Assembly: GCF_039566955.1 (NCBI RefSeq)
Contig: NZ_CP154796.1
Coordinates: 2,356,001-2,420,000 of the forward strand
DNA: 64,000 nucleotides
Reading direction: 5' to 3'
Origin: Micromonospora sp. DSM 45708
Lineage (GTDB): Bacteria; Actinomycetota; Actinomycetes; Mycobacteriales; Micromonosporaceae
Shown: positions 8,206-16,729 of the stretch, one piece after another
Numbering within the stretch: the stretch's first letter is position 1
How the letters are laid out: each line of letters begins with the position of its first letter
Position numbers and translations under genes: made by a program
Notes under the pieces: model-generated
What the model was told of the DNA's origin: nothing
What the model saw: only the letters and a program-made list of their open reading frames with translations
Databases searched by the model: none

Positions 8206-9399
8206 TCAGGTGCGGGTACGCCGGGCGAGGGCGGTCAGGACCGGCACCACCTCGGCGGGGCTGGGCAGCGCGTGGATCCGGTCCCGCATCAGCGTGGCGG
8301 CGGCCCGCGCCGGGCCGTCGCCGATCAGCTCGCCGACGGCGTCCCGCACCGCGGCGCCCCCGGCCCGCCCGGGGTCCAACCAGGCGCCGGCGCCGGTGGC
8401 GGCCAGCCGTTCGCCGTTGAAGTGCTGGTCGCTCACCTGCGGCAGGATGAGCTGCGGCACGCCGTACGCGAGCGCGGTCATGGTGGTGCCGGCCCCACCC
8501 TGTTGCACGAGCGCGGCGCAGGTCGGCAGCACCAGCCGGATCGCCAGCGGGGCGTCGGCCAGCCGGACGTTGGCCGGCAGCGGGCCCAGGCCGCGCTGCT
8601 GCCGGGGTTCGACCACCACGACGACCTCGGCGTCCAGCTCGGCCACGGAGCGGATCACGCCGGTCAGGTCCAGCCGGTCGTGCAGCCCGACGCCGGCCAT
8701 CATGGTGCCGGCCGTGACGCAGACCCGGGGCCGGGTCGCCGGGCGGTGCAGCCAGGGCGGCACCACGGCCGGGCCGTTGTACGGCACGAAGCGCACCGGC
8801 CGGCCCGGGCGGGCCGTCGGCGCCTGGAGCGGCGGCGGCGCCGGGTCGAGCGTCAGGTCGCCGTGCGTCGACACGTCGGTGGCGGCGAGCCCGAACCGGG
8901 CGGCGAGCGGGCCGAGCACCGGTTCCGGGTCCAGCCGGAGCGTCACCGAGGAGTCCGGACCCCACAGGTTCAGCACGCCGGGCACGCCCAACGCGGCGGC
9001 GGCCACCGGCGCGGCCAGGTTGAACGGCTCCCAGACCAGGACGTCCGGTTGCCAGGCCCGGCCGAACGCGACCAGGTCGTCGAGCAGGGCGTCGGCGAAC
9101 CGGACCACGCCGCCGTCGGCCGTGATCGCCGGTTCCAGCCGGTCCGCCGGCTGGGCGCCGGGCCGGTCCAGGTCACCCACCGCGCCGATCCGCCCCGCGA
9201 ACGCCTCGGCGAAGTCGACGTCCTCACCCAGCGGGACGGCGGCGAGCCCGGCCGCGCTGATCGTCGCGGCCATCGAGGGATGGCTGGCCACCCGCACCTC
9301 GTGCCCGGCCGCCTGGAGCGCCCAACCGAGCGGAACCAGGCTGTAGAAATGCGACCGCCAGCCCCACGTCGACATCAGAATTCGCAAAGGCGCAGTCAA
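8206..9399 (-). CDS. GT1 glycosyltransferase of the EryCIII/DesVII type
   Basis: About 397 residues in a GT-B fold. The N-terminus STWGWRSHFYSLVPLGWAL and the C-terminal QQGGAGTTMTALAYGVPQL donor-loop motif match glycosyltransferases that add activated sugars, often deoxysugars, to antibiotics. Some relatives need a P450-like helper that has lost its haem cysteine; all P450s in this window keep theirs. The frame opens at TTG 9399, but family comparison suggests the real start may be TTG 9387; neither has a clear ribosome site. No deoxysugar biosynthesis genes are seen in the window, so the donor would come from elsewhere. Confidence 0.85.
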   Translation of the reverse strand: MTAPLRILMSTWGWRSHFYSLVPLGWALQAAGHEVRVASHPSMAATISAAGLAAVPLGEDVDFAEAFAGRIGAVGDLDRPGAQPADRLEPAITADGGVVRFADALLDDLVAFGRAWQPDVLVWEPFNLAAPVAAAALGVPGVLNLWGPDSSVTLRLDPEPVLGPLAARFGLAATDVSTHGDLTLDPAPPPLQAPTARPGRPVRFVPYNGPAVVPPWLHRPATRPRVCVTAGTMMAGVGLHDRLDLTGVIRSVAELDAEVVVVVEPRQQRGLGPLPANVRLADAPLAIRLVLPTCAALVQQGGAGTTMTALAYGVPQLILPQVSDQHFNGERLAATGAGAWLDPGRAGGAAVRDAVGELIGDGPARAAATLMRDRIHALPSPAEVVPVLTALARRTRT

Positions 9400-9483
9400 A
9401 TCCGACCAATCCGCACGTGAAACGGCAGTCCCGGACCACAGATGCTAGGCGATGGACGTCCGTAGGCGGAAGGTCGCCGACGC

Positions 9484-9501
9484 CGTCAATAGATATTGAC
9501 G
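9484..9501. promoter_or_regulatory. Inverted repeat in a divergent promoter region
   Basis: CGTCAAT and ATTGACG are separated by four bases, forming a perfect 7-4-7 inverted repeat 31 bases before the P450 start at 9532 and in the 132-base gap shared with the divergent GT1 gene. The gap is unusually AT-rich for this genome. The arrangement suits an operator for a dimeric repressor or activator. No regulator gene lies next to it, so the protein that would bind is unknown. Confidence 0.4.
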
Positions 9502-9531
9502 CCGGACTAACACGTGTTGGAGTCTTACCCG

Positions 9532-10725
9532 ATGTCCGACGTGGACCACGCCCCGGCCGTCAATTCCGGGCCGCGCCCCTATCCGTTCGCGCCGTTCACC
9601 GGCGACCTGCCCGACGAGCTGCTCGACATGGTCGTCAGCGACCCGGTCAGCCGGGTGCGGCTGCCCGACGGCCGGCCCGCCTGGCTGGTGCTCAGCTACG
9701 AGCACTGCTGCACGGTGCTGGCCGACCCCCGGTTCTCCCGGCTCCCGCTGGGCGCGACCGCGACGTCGGACGTCGCCGGTCCGCGGGAGCTGAACATGGA
9801 CGGTCCGGCGCACGCGGCGGTGCGCCGGGTGGCCAGCCGCGCGTTCACCGCGCGCCGGATGGACACGTTCCGTCCCCGGGTACGGCGGCTGGTGGACGGT
9901 CTGGTCGACGCCATGCTCGCCGGTCCCCGGCCCGCCGACCTGGTGGCCGGGCTGGTGGCGCCGCTGCCGGTGCACGTGGTGTGCGACGTGCTCGGTGTGC
10001 CGGTCGACGACCGCCCCCGCTTCTACGCCTGGATCTCCGGCCTCAACTCGATCACCGCGTACGGCTCCGCCGGCGCCGCCGACGCGCAGGCGGAGCTGCG
10101 GGCCTACCTGGCCGGGCAGCTCGCCGGGAAACGGGCGGAGCCCGGCGACGACCTGCTCTCGGCGTGGGTGCTCGGCCAGGGCGCGCACGAGCTGGTCGAC
10201 GCCGAGCTGGTCGAGTTGGCGATGGGGGTGCTGCTCGGCGGCCTGGAGATCAACTCCACGAGCGCGGGCCTGCGCGCGTTGTTCCAGCACCCGGAGCAGT
10301 TGGCGAAGCTGCGCGCGGCCCCGGAGAAGCTGCCCGCCGCGACCGACGAGATCCTCCGGTACACGTCGGTGAGCAGCATGTTCCGGGTCCAGGTGGTGCG
10401 CGAGGACCTGGTGCTCGGCGGCGTCGCGATGCGGGCCGGGGAGTGCGTGATGGCGCTGCCGTGGGCCGGCAACCGCGACCCCCGGCACTTTCCCGACCCG
10501 AACGTCTTCGACATCGACCGGACGCCGGGCGTGCCGCACCTGACCTTCGGGTTCGGGCCGCACTTCTGCCTCGGCACGGCGCTGGGCCGGATGCAGGTCG
10601 AACTCTCCCTCGGGGTGTTGCTCGACCGGATGCCGGAGCTGGCGCCGGCGGTGCCGATCGAGGACATCCCGTGGCGGCACGACCGGATGAACGGCGGCAT
10701 CGCGTCGTTCCCGATCACCTGGTGA
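9532..10725 (+). CDS. Cytochrome P450 monooxygenase
   Basis: A 397-residue P450 with haem loop FGFGPHFCLG (ligand Cys346) and K-helix EILR. The I-helix reads GGLEINST, a less usual form of the oxygen-activation motif in which the conserved Thr is replaced by Ser-Thr a residue on. The ATG at 9532 has GGAG about 9 bases upstream; an in-frame start at 9514 is less well supported. It is transcribed away from the GT1 gene and converges on the dioxygenase (stops 9 bases apart). It is probably a tailoring oxidase of the cluster product. Confidence 0.92.
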   Translation: MSDVDHAPAVNSGPRPYPFAPFTGDLPDELLDMVVSDPVSRVRLPDGRPAWLVLSYEHCCTVLADPRFSRLPLGATATSDVAGPRELNMDGPAHAAVRRVASRAFTARRMDTFRPRVRRLVDGLVDAMLAGPRPADLVAGLVAPLPVHVVCDVLGVPVDDRPRFYAWISGLNSITAYGSAGAADAQAELRAYLAGQLAGKRAEPGDDLLSAWVLGQGAHELVDAELVELAMGVLLGGLEINSTSAGLRALFQHPEQLAKLRAAPEKLPAATDEILRYTSVSSMFRVQVVREDLVLGGVAMRAGECVMALPWAGNRDPRHFPDPNVFDIDRTPGVPHLTFGFGPHFCLGTALGRMQVELSLGVLLDRMPELAPAVPIEDIPWRHDRMNGGIASFPITW

Positions 10726-10734
10726 GCGACGCGG

Positions 10735-11598
10735 TCAGTAGCTCTCCACCGCGTTGACCCGGTCCGGCCAGTAGCGCTCGCCCGGCGCCGGCGCGTAGTG
10801 CTCCCACCGGGGCGGGTTGCCGGTCGGGTGGTCACCGAGCACGGTGATGCGCTGCCCGCGCCGGAGACCGTCGTAGTCGTTGATCGCGTAGTGCTGCGTG
10901 ACCCGGTTGTCCCACACCGCGACGTCGCCCACCTGCCAGCGGTACCGGCAGGTGAACTGGGGGCTCTCGGAGAACCGGAACAGGTGCTCCAGCAGCGCGT
11001 CGCTCTCGGTGCGGGTCAGCTGCGGGATGTGCGAGGTGAAGAGCCGGTTGACGTAGAGCGAGCGGCGCCCGGTCTCCGGGTGCACGCGCACCACCGGGTG
11101 CTCCGCGCGGCTGGTGAACTCCGTGCCGATCCGGATGACGTGGATGGCGGTGAGCCCGTCGAGCAGGTCGCGCAGCGGCGCGGAGAGCGCCTCGTAGACC
11201 CGGCACTGGTTGGTCCACATGGTGTCGCCGCCGACCTCCGGCAGCTCGATGAGGTGCAGGATCGACGCGATCGGCGGGCTCTGGTGGAACGTCATGTCGG
11301 TGTGCCAGACGTCGACCTTGCCGCCGTCGGTGGAGTCGATGACGACGATCTCCGGGTGCCCCTCCAGGCGGGGCAGGTACGGGTGCAGCTCGACCTCGCC
11401 GAAGCGGCGGCCGAACGCGACGTGCGCCTCGGGGGTCAGCCGGGTCTGGCCGGCCAGGAACACCACCTGGTGCTTCAGCAGGAGGTCGTGGACCAGGGCG
11501 AAGCCGGAGTCGGTGAGCGTGTTCAGGTCGATGCCGTGGATCTGGGCCCCCAGGGCGCCGGCGACGAGCCGGACGTCGACGGCGGTGGAAGTGGTCAT
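10735..11598 (-). CDS. TauD/TfdA-family Fe(II)/2-oxoglutarate dioxygenase
   Basis: A 287-residue non-haem iron oxygenase. The metal triad is His99-x-Asp101 (WHTDMTFHQ) and His236 (TQHYAIND), and Arg250 would hold the 2-oxoglutarate carboxylate. The size and motif spacing match taurine dioxygenase relatives, but in this setting it more likely hydroxylates, desaturates or cyclises the cluster product. GGAGG stands 6 bases before the ATG. It is divergent from the methyltransferase gene; the 159-base gap between them should hold both promoters. Confidence 0.9.
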   Translation of the reverse strand: MTTSTAVDVRLVAGALGAQIHGIDLNTLTDSGFALVHDLLLKHQVVFLAGQTRLTPEAHVAFGRRFGEVELHPYLPRLEGHPEIVVIDSTDGGKVDVWHTDMTFHQSPPIASILHLIELPEVGGDTMWTNQCRVYEALSAPLRDLLDGLTAIHVIRIGTEFTSRAEHPVVRVHPETGRRSLYVNRLFTSHIPQLTRTESDALLEHLFRFSESPQFTCRYRWQVGDVAVWDNRVTQHYAINDYDGLRRGQRITVLGDHPTGNPPRWEHYAPAPGERYWPDRVNAVESY

Positions 11599-11757
11599 CG
11601 ATGGTCCTCCGGTCTGCGCGCGACGGCCCGTCGCCGCATTCTTCCACGATCGTGAATGTCCTTGCCAGCGTCGTCGTTGACGGGCCCGCGGCCGGCTTGG
11701 GATCATTCGGGGCCGGCGGGCCATGATCCGGGCCCGCGGGTGGGGGAGAGGACACTC

Positions 11758-12780
11758 GTGACGATCGATGCAAGCGTCGACGGGGACGCGGCTGCGCGGC
11801 TCGACCGGCTCACCGATCTGGCGACGCCGTTCGCGGTGCGCACGGCGGTGACCCTGCGCGTGCCGGACCGGATCGCGGCCGGCGTCAACGGCCTGGACGC
11901 GTTGGCCGCGGCGTGCGACGCGGACGCGGGCGCGCTCGGCCGGCTGTTGCGCTACCTGACCCACCGGGGCGTGTTCGTCGAGGTGTCGCCGGACGTCTTC
12001 GCGCTGACCGACGTGGGTGAGTTGCTCCTCGACCGGGACGGCGGCGGGCACGGCGCCGACCTGGACCTCGGCGGCCTCGGCGCGCGGATGGACCTGGCCT
12101 TCGCCGGGTTGCCGCACGCGATCCGCACCGGCGGGCCCGGCTACGGGTCGGTGCACGGCCGGGACTTCTGGGCCGACCTCGACGCCCACCCGGACCACCG
12201 CGCCTACTTCGACGCGCTGATGCTCAGCCAGCAGCGGTTCACCGCCCCCGAGGTGGCGGCGCGCTACCCCTGGGCCGAGGTGACGCACGTGGTCGACGTC
12301 GCCGGGGGCTCCGGCGGGCTGCTGCGGGAACTCCTGTGCGCCCATCCGCACCTGCGCGGCACGCTCGTCGACCGGAGCGAGCCGGTGGCGACCGCCGCCG
12401 CGACGTTCGCCGAGCATGGCCTCACCGACCGGGCGACGGGCGTGGTCGGGGACTTCTTCGCCCCGCTGCCGGCCGGCGCGGACGTCTACGTGGTGTCCCG
12501 CGCGCTGACCGACTGGAGCGACGACCACGCGACGGCGATCCTGCGCCGGTGCGCGGAGGCGGCCGGCGCCACCGGTCGGGTGCTGGTCATCGAGGTGCTC
12601 CCGACCGTGCCGCACGTGCCGCACCTGTCCCCGTACGACCTGCGGATGCTGGTGCTGGTGGGCGGTCGCGAGCGGAGCGCGGACGAGCACGCCGCCCTGG
12701 CCGCCGCCGCGGGTCTGGCGCCCCGGCGCACCTGGGACGGCCCCGACGGGCTCACGCTGATGGAGTTCGCGGCGGCCTGA
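11758..12780 (+). CDS. SAM-dependent O-methyltransferase (plant/actinomycete COMT-like)
   Basis: A 340-residue protein. A winged-helix dimerisation region (about residues 15-95) is followed by a Rossmann domain with the SAM motif [12 protein letters not shown] near residue 180 and the later GVVGDFF and [10 protein letters not shown] blocks typical of the Methyltransf_2 family. Members usually methylate hydroxyl groups of aromatic or polyketide products. The GTG start at 11758 is preceded by a strong GGGGGAGAGG site. It would fit O-methylation of an aromatic head group or a sugar in the final product. Confidence 0.88.
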   Translation: MTIDASVDGDAAARLDRLTDLATPFAVRTAVTLRVPDRIAAGVNGLDALAAACDADAGALGRLLRYLTHRGVFVEVSPDVFALTDVGELLLDRDGGGHGADLDLGGLGARMDLAFAGLPHAIRTGGPGYGSVHGRDFWADLDAHPDHRAYFDALMLSQQRFTAPEVAARYPWAEVTHVVDVAGGSGGLLRELLCAHPHLRGTLVDRSEPVATAAATFAEHGLTDRATGVVGDFFAPLPAGADVYVVSRALTDWSDDHATAILRRCAEAAGATGRVLVIEVLPTVPHVPHLSPYDLRMLVLVGGRERSADEHAALAAAAGLAPRRTWDGPDGLTLMEFAAA

Positions 12781-12987
12781 CCGACCGGGCCGCCGCGTCC
12801 CTTACCCACCGGTGCGCCGGGCCCTCGACGATTTGACTGCGCATCGTCCAATTTGCCGAAGAATATCGTCATCGTATTCGCACCCACCCATGGCACGGCA
12901 CATTTATCAATGGTTGTTCGTGGGAGTTCCGGCCGGTAACGTCTCGCGTGGCGACTAGCCGAGCCTTCGTGAAAGGGTCGACGCGTC
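12781..12987 (+). promoter_or_regulatory. AT-richer leader before the terpenoid operon
   Basis: The 207 bases between the methyltransferase stop and the prenyl diphosphate synthase start contain no convincing gene. Around 12835-12920 the composition drops clearly in GC compared with the neighbours, as expected for a promoter. I could not match a confident -35/-10 pair, so only the region, not a specific promoter, is proposed as the start of the five-gene terpenoid operon. Confidence 0.35.
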
Positions 12988-14007
12988 ATGACGGTTGCTG
13001 GCTTCACGAGATATCCGCCCTTCATCGACGACCTGGCCCGAAGCGAATCGGGACGGCTGCTGCACGCCGAACTCAGCCGGCGCTGGCCGGAGACGACCGA
13101 GCAGCCCGCCGCGATCGCCCGGTACGCGCTGCTGCCACCCGGCAAGCTGCTCCGCCCGATGATGACGCTGCACGCCGCGGAAGCGGTGGGCGGGTCACCC
13201 CGGGACGTGCTCGCCGCCGCGCTCGGCACGGAGTACCTGCACGTCGCGACGCTCGTGCACGACGACATCATCGACGCCGACACGATGCGCCGCGGCCGGC
13301 CGGCGGTCGCGGTCGCGTTCGGCATCCCGAACGCCATCGTGGCCGGCGACCACCTCATCTTCCAGGCGTTCCAGGCCATCGTGGACGGTGGCGGCGGGGT
13401 CCCGCCAGGTCACGTGGTCGCCGCGGTCGCCGCGCTGGCCGAGGCGGGGCAGGACCTGTGCCGGGGCCAGGCGATCGAGGCCCAGCTCGTCGGCGACCTG
13501 GACGCGGGCGCCCGGTGGTACCCGGAGATGATCCGCCTCAAGACCGGGTCGCTGTTCCGCGCCGTGTGCCACATCGGCGCACTGCTCGGCGGCGCGGAGC
13601 CGGACGTGGCGTCCGCGCTGGCTCGCTACGGCGAGCACCTCGGCACGGCGTTCCAGATCCGCGACGACCTGCTGTCCTACGTCGCCACTCCGGAGCAGAC
13701 CGGGAAGCCGGCGACCAGTGACCTCAACAACGGCCGGCCGACCCTGCCGCTGCTGCTGGCGTACGACGCGGCCACCGACGAGGCCCGCGTCGAGCTGATG
13801 GCGGTGCTGCACCGGCGCGGCGCCGGCCCCGGCGACGTCGAGTGGGTCACCGCCCTGCTCCGCGACGTCGACGCGGTGGAGGGCGCCCGCCGGCGGATGG
13901 TGGAGCACGCCGAGCGGGCCCGGGCCGAACTGGGCGTGCTCGCCCCCTCCGCGAGCGCGGACGTGCTGGCCGGCATCGCGCGTTGGATGACGAGCGAGAT
14001 GGCGTGA
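12988..14007 (+). CDS. Polyprenyl (probably geranylgeranyl) diphosphate synthase
   Basis: A 339-residue all-helical trans-prenyltransferase that extends allylic diphosphates with IPP. The first Asp-rich motif is HDDIIDAD (Asp92, 93, 96). The second reads QIRDDLLSY (Asp226, 227), with Ser230 where the family usually has a third Asp. The position before the first motif (YLHVATLV) has no bulky aromatic right at the -5 site that would stop at C15, so C20 or longer is likely; this is an estimate. It is the first gene of a coupled operon and its stop overlaps the UbiA start. It would supply the prenyl chain for that enzyme. Confidence 0.9.
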   Translation: MTVAGFTRYPPFIDDLARSESGRLLHAELSRRWPETTEQPAAIARYALLPPGKLLRPMMTLHAAEAVGGSPRDVLAAALGTEYLHVATLVHDDIIDADTMRRGRPAVAVAFGIPNAIVAGDHLIFQAFQAIVDGGGGVPPGHVVAAVAALAEAGQDLCRGQAIEAQLVGDLDAGARWYPEMIRLKTGSLFRAVCHIGALLGGAEPDVASALARYGEHLGTAFQIRDDLLSYVATPEQTGKPATSDLNNGRPTLPLLLAYDAATDEARVELMAVLHRRGAGPGDVEWVTALLRDVDAVEGARRRMVEHAERARAELGVLAPSASADVLAGIARWMTSEMA

Positions 14008-15032
14008 GGGCCGCCCGGGCGCTGCGGGCGCACGTGGAAACCTGGCGGCCCTACACGCTCTGGTACGTCGGGTTGGTGGGTCTGGGCGGCGCGGCGGTGG
14101 TCGACGGACCCCACCATCCGTGGCGGCTCCTGTCGGCCTGGGCGGCGCCCACCGCCGGTTGGCTCGGCGGCCACTACCTCGGTGACTGGTTCGACCGTGA
14201 GCTGGACGCCGGCAGCAAGCCGCACCGGCCGATCCCGTCCAGCCGGCTGGGTGCGCGTACCGCGCTGGCGTGCGGCTTCGCCTGCTTCGCCGTCCTCGCG
14301 GTCCTCGCCGTGGCCGGCGGCTGGGGCACCACGACGGCGGCGCTGCTGGCCGGCTGCGGCATCGTCGCGTACAGCCGCTGGTTCAAGGCCCGTGGGTTCG
14401 CCGGCAACCTGGTGCGCGGGGGGCTCGGCGCGGTCGCGTTGCTCTACGGCGCGCTCGCCGTCGGGCTGCCGGCGGACCCGTCCCCGGTCCTGCCCGTGCT
14501 GCTGGCGCTGACCGTCGCGTTCTGGTCGCACGACGCCATGTCCAACCTCGTCGGGGCGTTGCGGGACATCGACGGCGACCGGGCGGGGGGCTACGAGACG
14601 CTGCCGGTGCGGCACGGCGTGCCGTACGCGGTCCGGACCGTGCTGGCGCTCTCCGCCGTGACGCTTACCGCCGCCGTCACCGCCGGCCTGCTGGCCGACC
14701 GGAGCGGGCGGCCCGCCTATTTGGTGACCCTGCTCGTGGTCGGCGTGGTGGGCGTCGCCGCGCTGACGCCGTTGCTGCCGCACCGCACCGGCATGCCGGT
14801 CGTGGTGGCGTTGCGGGCCCACTCCGTCCTGGTCGTCGAGCGGGTCGTGCTGGCCTCGGCCGTGGTCGGGCTCGGTCTCGGCGTCGCGGTGCAGCTCGTG
14901 CTCGCGCTGCCGATGGTGGCGCTGACCTGGTGGGCGCAGCGCGGCATGCGCGCCCGGCACGAACTGGGGCCGGCCCCCGCCGACCTGGCCCTGGCCACCC
15001 CCCGTCGACTGTCCCTGGAGGACGCGCCATGA
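14004..15032 (+). CDS. UbiA-family membrane prenyltransferase
   Basis: A 342-residue integral membrane protein with seven to nine hydrophobic helices. The first Asp-rich motif is GDWFDRELD followed by PHRPIPSSR, the second is RDIDGDRAGGYETLPVRHG; both are needed for magnesium-diphosphate binding and look intact. The GTG start overlaps the preceding TGA (GTGA). UbiA enzymes attach a prenyl chain to an aromatic ring or other nucleophile. Next to a polyprenyl synthase and a cyclase-like gene, it probably joins the chain to the head group of a meroterpenoid. The acceptor is not known. Confidence 0.9.
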   Translation: MRAARALRAHVETWRPYTLWYVGLVGLGGAAVVDGPHHPWRLLSAWAAPTAGWLGGHYLGDWFDRELDAGSKPHRPIPSSRLGARTALACGFACFAVLAVLAVAGGWGTTTAALLAGCGIVAYSRWFKARGFAGNLVRGGLGAVALLYGALAVGLPADPSPVLPVLLALTVAFWSHDAMSNLVGALRDIDGDRAGGYETLPVRHGVPYAVRTVLALSAVTLTAAVTAGLLADRSGRPAYLVTLLVVGVVGVAALTPLLPHRTGMPVVVALRAHSVLVVERVVLASAVVGLGLGVAVQLVLALPMVALTWWAQRGMRARHELGPAPADLALATPRRLSLEDAP

Positions 15033-16729
15033 CCGCTGTCACCGCCGAGGCCGTCGGGCGGGCGATCACCGCCGGCGCCGAGGCGCTGCTGCGCCGCCGA
15101 CGCCCCGACGGCGTCTTCGGCGACGACCCGCCGGCCTCGGTGCTGGGCACCGCCGGCGCGGTGGCCGCGCTGCACGCCGCCGACCCGGTGGGCAGCGCCG
15201 ACCTCGTCGACGCCGGCACCGGCTGGCTGCGCCGGCAGCAGCACGACGACGGCGGCTGGGGCGGCGTGGTCGGCGCGGAGAGCGAGGTGGTGCCGACCGC
15301 GGTCGCGGTCGCGGCGCTGGCGCTGAGCGACCCGGCGGCCAGCGCCGAGGCGATCGCCGCCGGCCGGGCCCGGCTGGCCGCCCTGGGCGGCGTCGACGCG
15401 GTCACCGACCGGGCCATCTCGCTGCTCTGCCGCCAACTGCTCACGATGGCCGGGATGACCGCCGAGGCCGGTCCGCTGCGGCGGCTGCCGCTGGAGATCG
15501 TGCTGTTCGACCGGGTCCGTCGCCGGCGGCTGTCGTTCCGCACCGCGCCCTTCGTCGGTCTCGCCCTGATGCAGGCCGACCTGCTGCCCACCGGCCGCCT
15601 GCGCCGGGCCACGCTGCGCCGGGCCCGCCCGGTGGCGGTACGCCTGCTGCGCTCCATCTTCGACCACGAGGGCCGCACCGGCGCGTTGAGCGAGGACCCG
15701 TGGCCGGCCGCGCTGGTGCTGCTCGGGCTGGCCCGCAGCGGCGAGGCGCCGGACATCGCCGAGGCGGTGGTCGGCTGGCTCCGGCGGGCGGTCCGCCCCG
15801 ACGGCGCCTGGGACGCCGTGACGAACCTGGACCTGACCCGGTCCGGGTACGCGGTGACCGGCCTGGTCGCTGCGGGGTACGCCGCCGACCCGCGGCTGCG
15901 GGCCACCCGGGACGTCTTCCACGCCACCCAGAAGCCCACCGCGTTCGAGGTGCTGGACGTGCCGCCGGGCGGGTGGAGCTACTCCAACGTGGGCGGCTGG
16001 CCGGTGACGCTGGAGTCCGCGGAGATCCTGTCGGCGCTCGCCGGCTACCCCGACGCCGCCGCCGACCCGGTGCTGCGTACCGGCCTGGCCTGGCTGGTCG
16101 GCCGGCAGGACAGCCGCGGCTCGTGGAGCCTGTGGGTGCGCGACACGCAGCTCGCGAACGACGGCCCCTGCCCGGCCATCACCAGTCAGGCGATCCTCGC
16201 GCTGCACGACGCCGGCCACCCGGACGACCACCCGGCGATCGCCCGGGCGGCGGCCTGGCTGCTGACCCGGGCGGCGCCCGACGGCACGTTCGAGAATCTC
16301 TGGTACCGCGACCACACCTCCGGCACGGCCGTGGTGGTGGCGGCGCTGTCGCGCGTCGGTCACGCCCGGCACGAGGTGGTGCGGCGTGCGGTCGGATGGC
16401 TGCGCGGGACCCAGTTGCCGGACGGGTCGTGGGGTCCGGGCGACGGCACGGCCGGCTCGGTCGAGGAGACGTCGTGGGCCGTCCAGGGCCTGCTCGCCGC
16501 CGGCGGTCCCGAGGTCCACGCGGCGGTGGAGCGGGGCGTCGCCTGGCTGGTGGCGGCGGCCGGCCCGGACGGCGGATGGCCGGCGGCCCGGGTCTGCAAC
16601 TACATCCGCCACCACATGCGCTACCCCAACGCGGTGATCACCCAGGCGGTCGCGCTGCGCGCCCTCGGCGAGTACCGCCGGGCCACCGCCGGGCGGCCGG
16701 ACGTCGCGCCCGGCGCGGTCGCCCGATGA
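15029..16729 (+). CDS. Squalene-hopene-cyclase-like terpene cyclase without DXDD
   Basis: A 566-residue protein made of two alpha-alpha barrel (beta/gamma) domains. At least five QW-type repeats are visible, such as WLRRQQHDDGGWG, WLVGRQDSRGSW and WLRGTQLPDGSWG. Class II cyclases protonate their substrate with the middle Asp of DXDD, or the Asp of DCTAE in oxidosqualene cyclases. Here the aligned segment, GGWPVTLESAE (residues 323-333), has Leu328 at that position and Glu329 next to it. The ATG overlaps the UbiA stop and has GGAGG before it. With an FAD monooxygenase next door, cyclisation of an epoxidised prenyl chain is the simplest model, but the missing acid leaves the chemistry open. Confidence 0.82.
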   Translation: MTAVTAEAVGRAITAGAEALLRRRRPDGVFGDDPPASVLGTAGAVAALHAADPVGSADLVDAGTGWLRRQQHDDGGWGGVVGAESEVVPTAVAVAALALSDPAASAEAIAAGRARLAALGGVDAVTDRAISLLCRQLLTMAGMTAEAGPLRRLPLEIVLFDRVRRRRLSFRTAPFVGLALMQADLLPTGRLRRATLRRARPVAVRLLRSIFDHEGRTGALSEDPWPAALVLLGLARSGEAPDIAEAVVGWLRRAVRPDGAWDAVTNLDLTRSGYAVTGLVAAGYAADPRLRATRDVFHATQKPTAFEVLDVPPGGWSYSNVGGWPVTLESAEILSALAGYPDAAADPVLRTGLAWLVGRQDSRGSWSLWVRDTQLANDGPCPAITSQAILALHDAGHPDDHPAIARAAAWLLTRAAPDGTFENLWYRDHTSGTAVVVAALSRVGHARHEVVRRAVGWLRGTQLPDGSWGPGDGTAGSVEETSWAVQGLLAAGGPEVHAAVERGVAWLVAAAGPDGGWPAARVCNYIRHHMRYPNAVITQAVALRALGEYRRATAGRPDVAPGAVAR

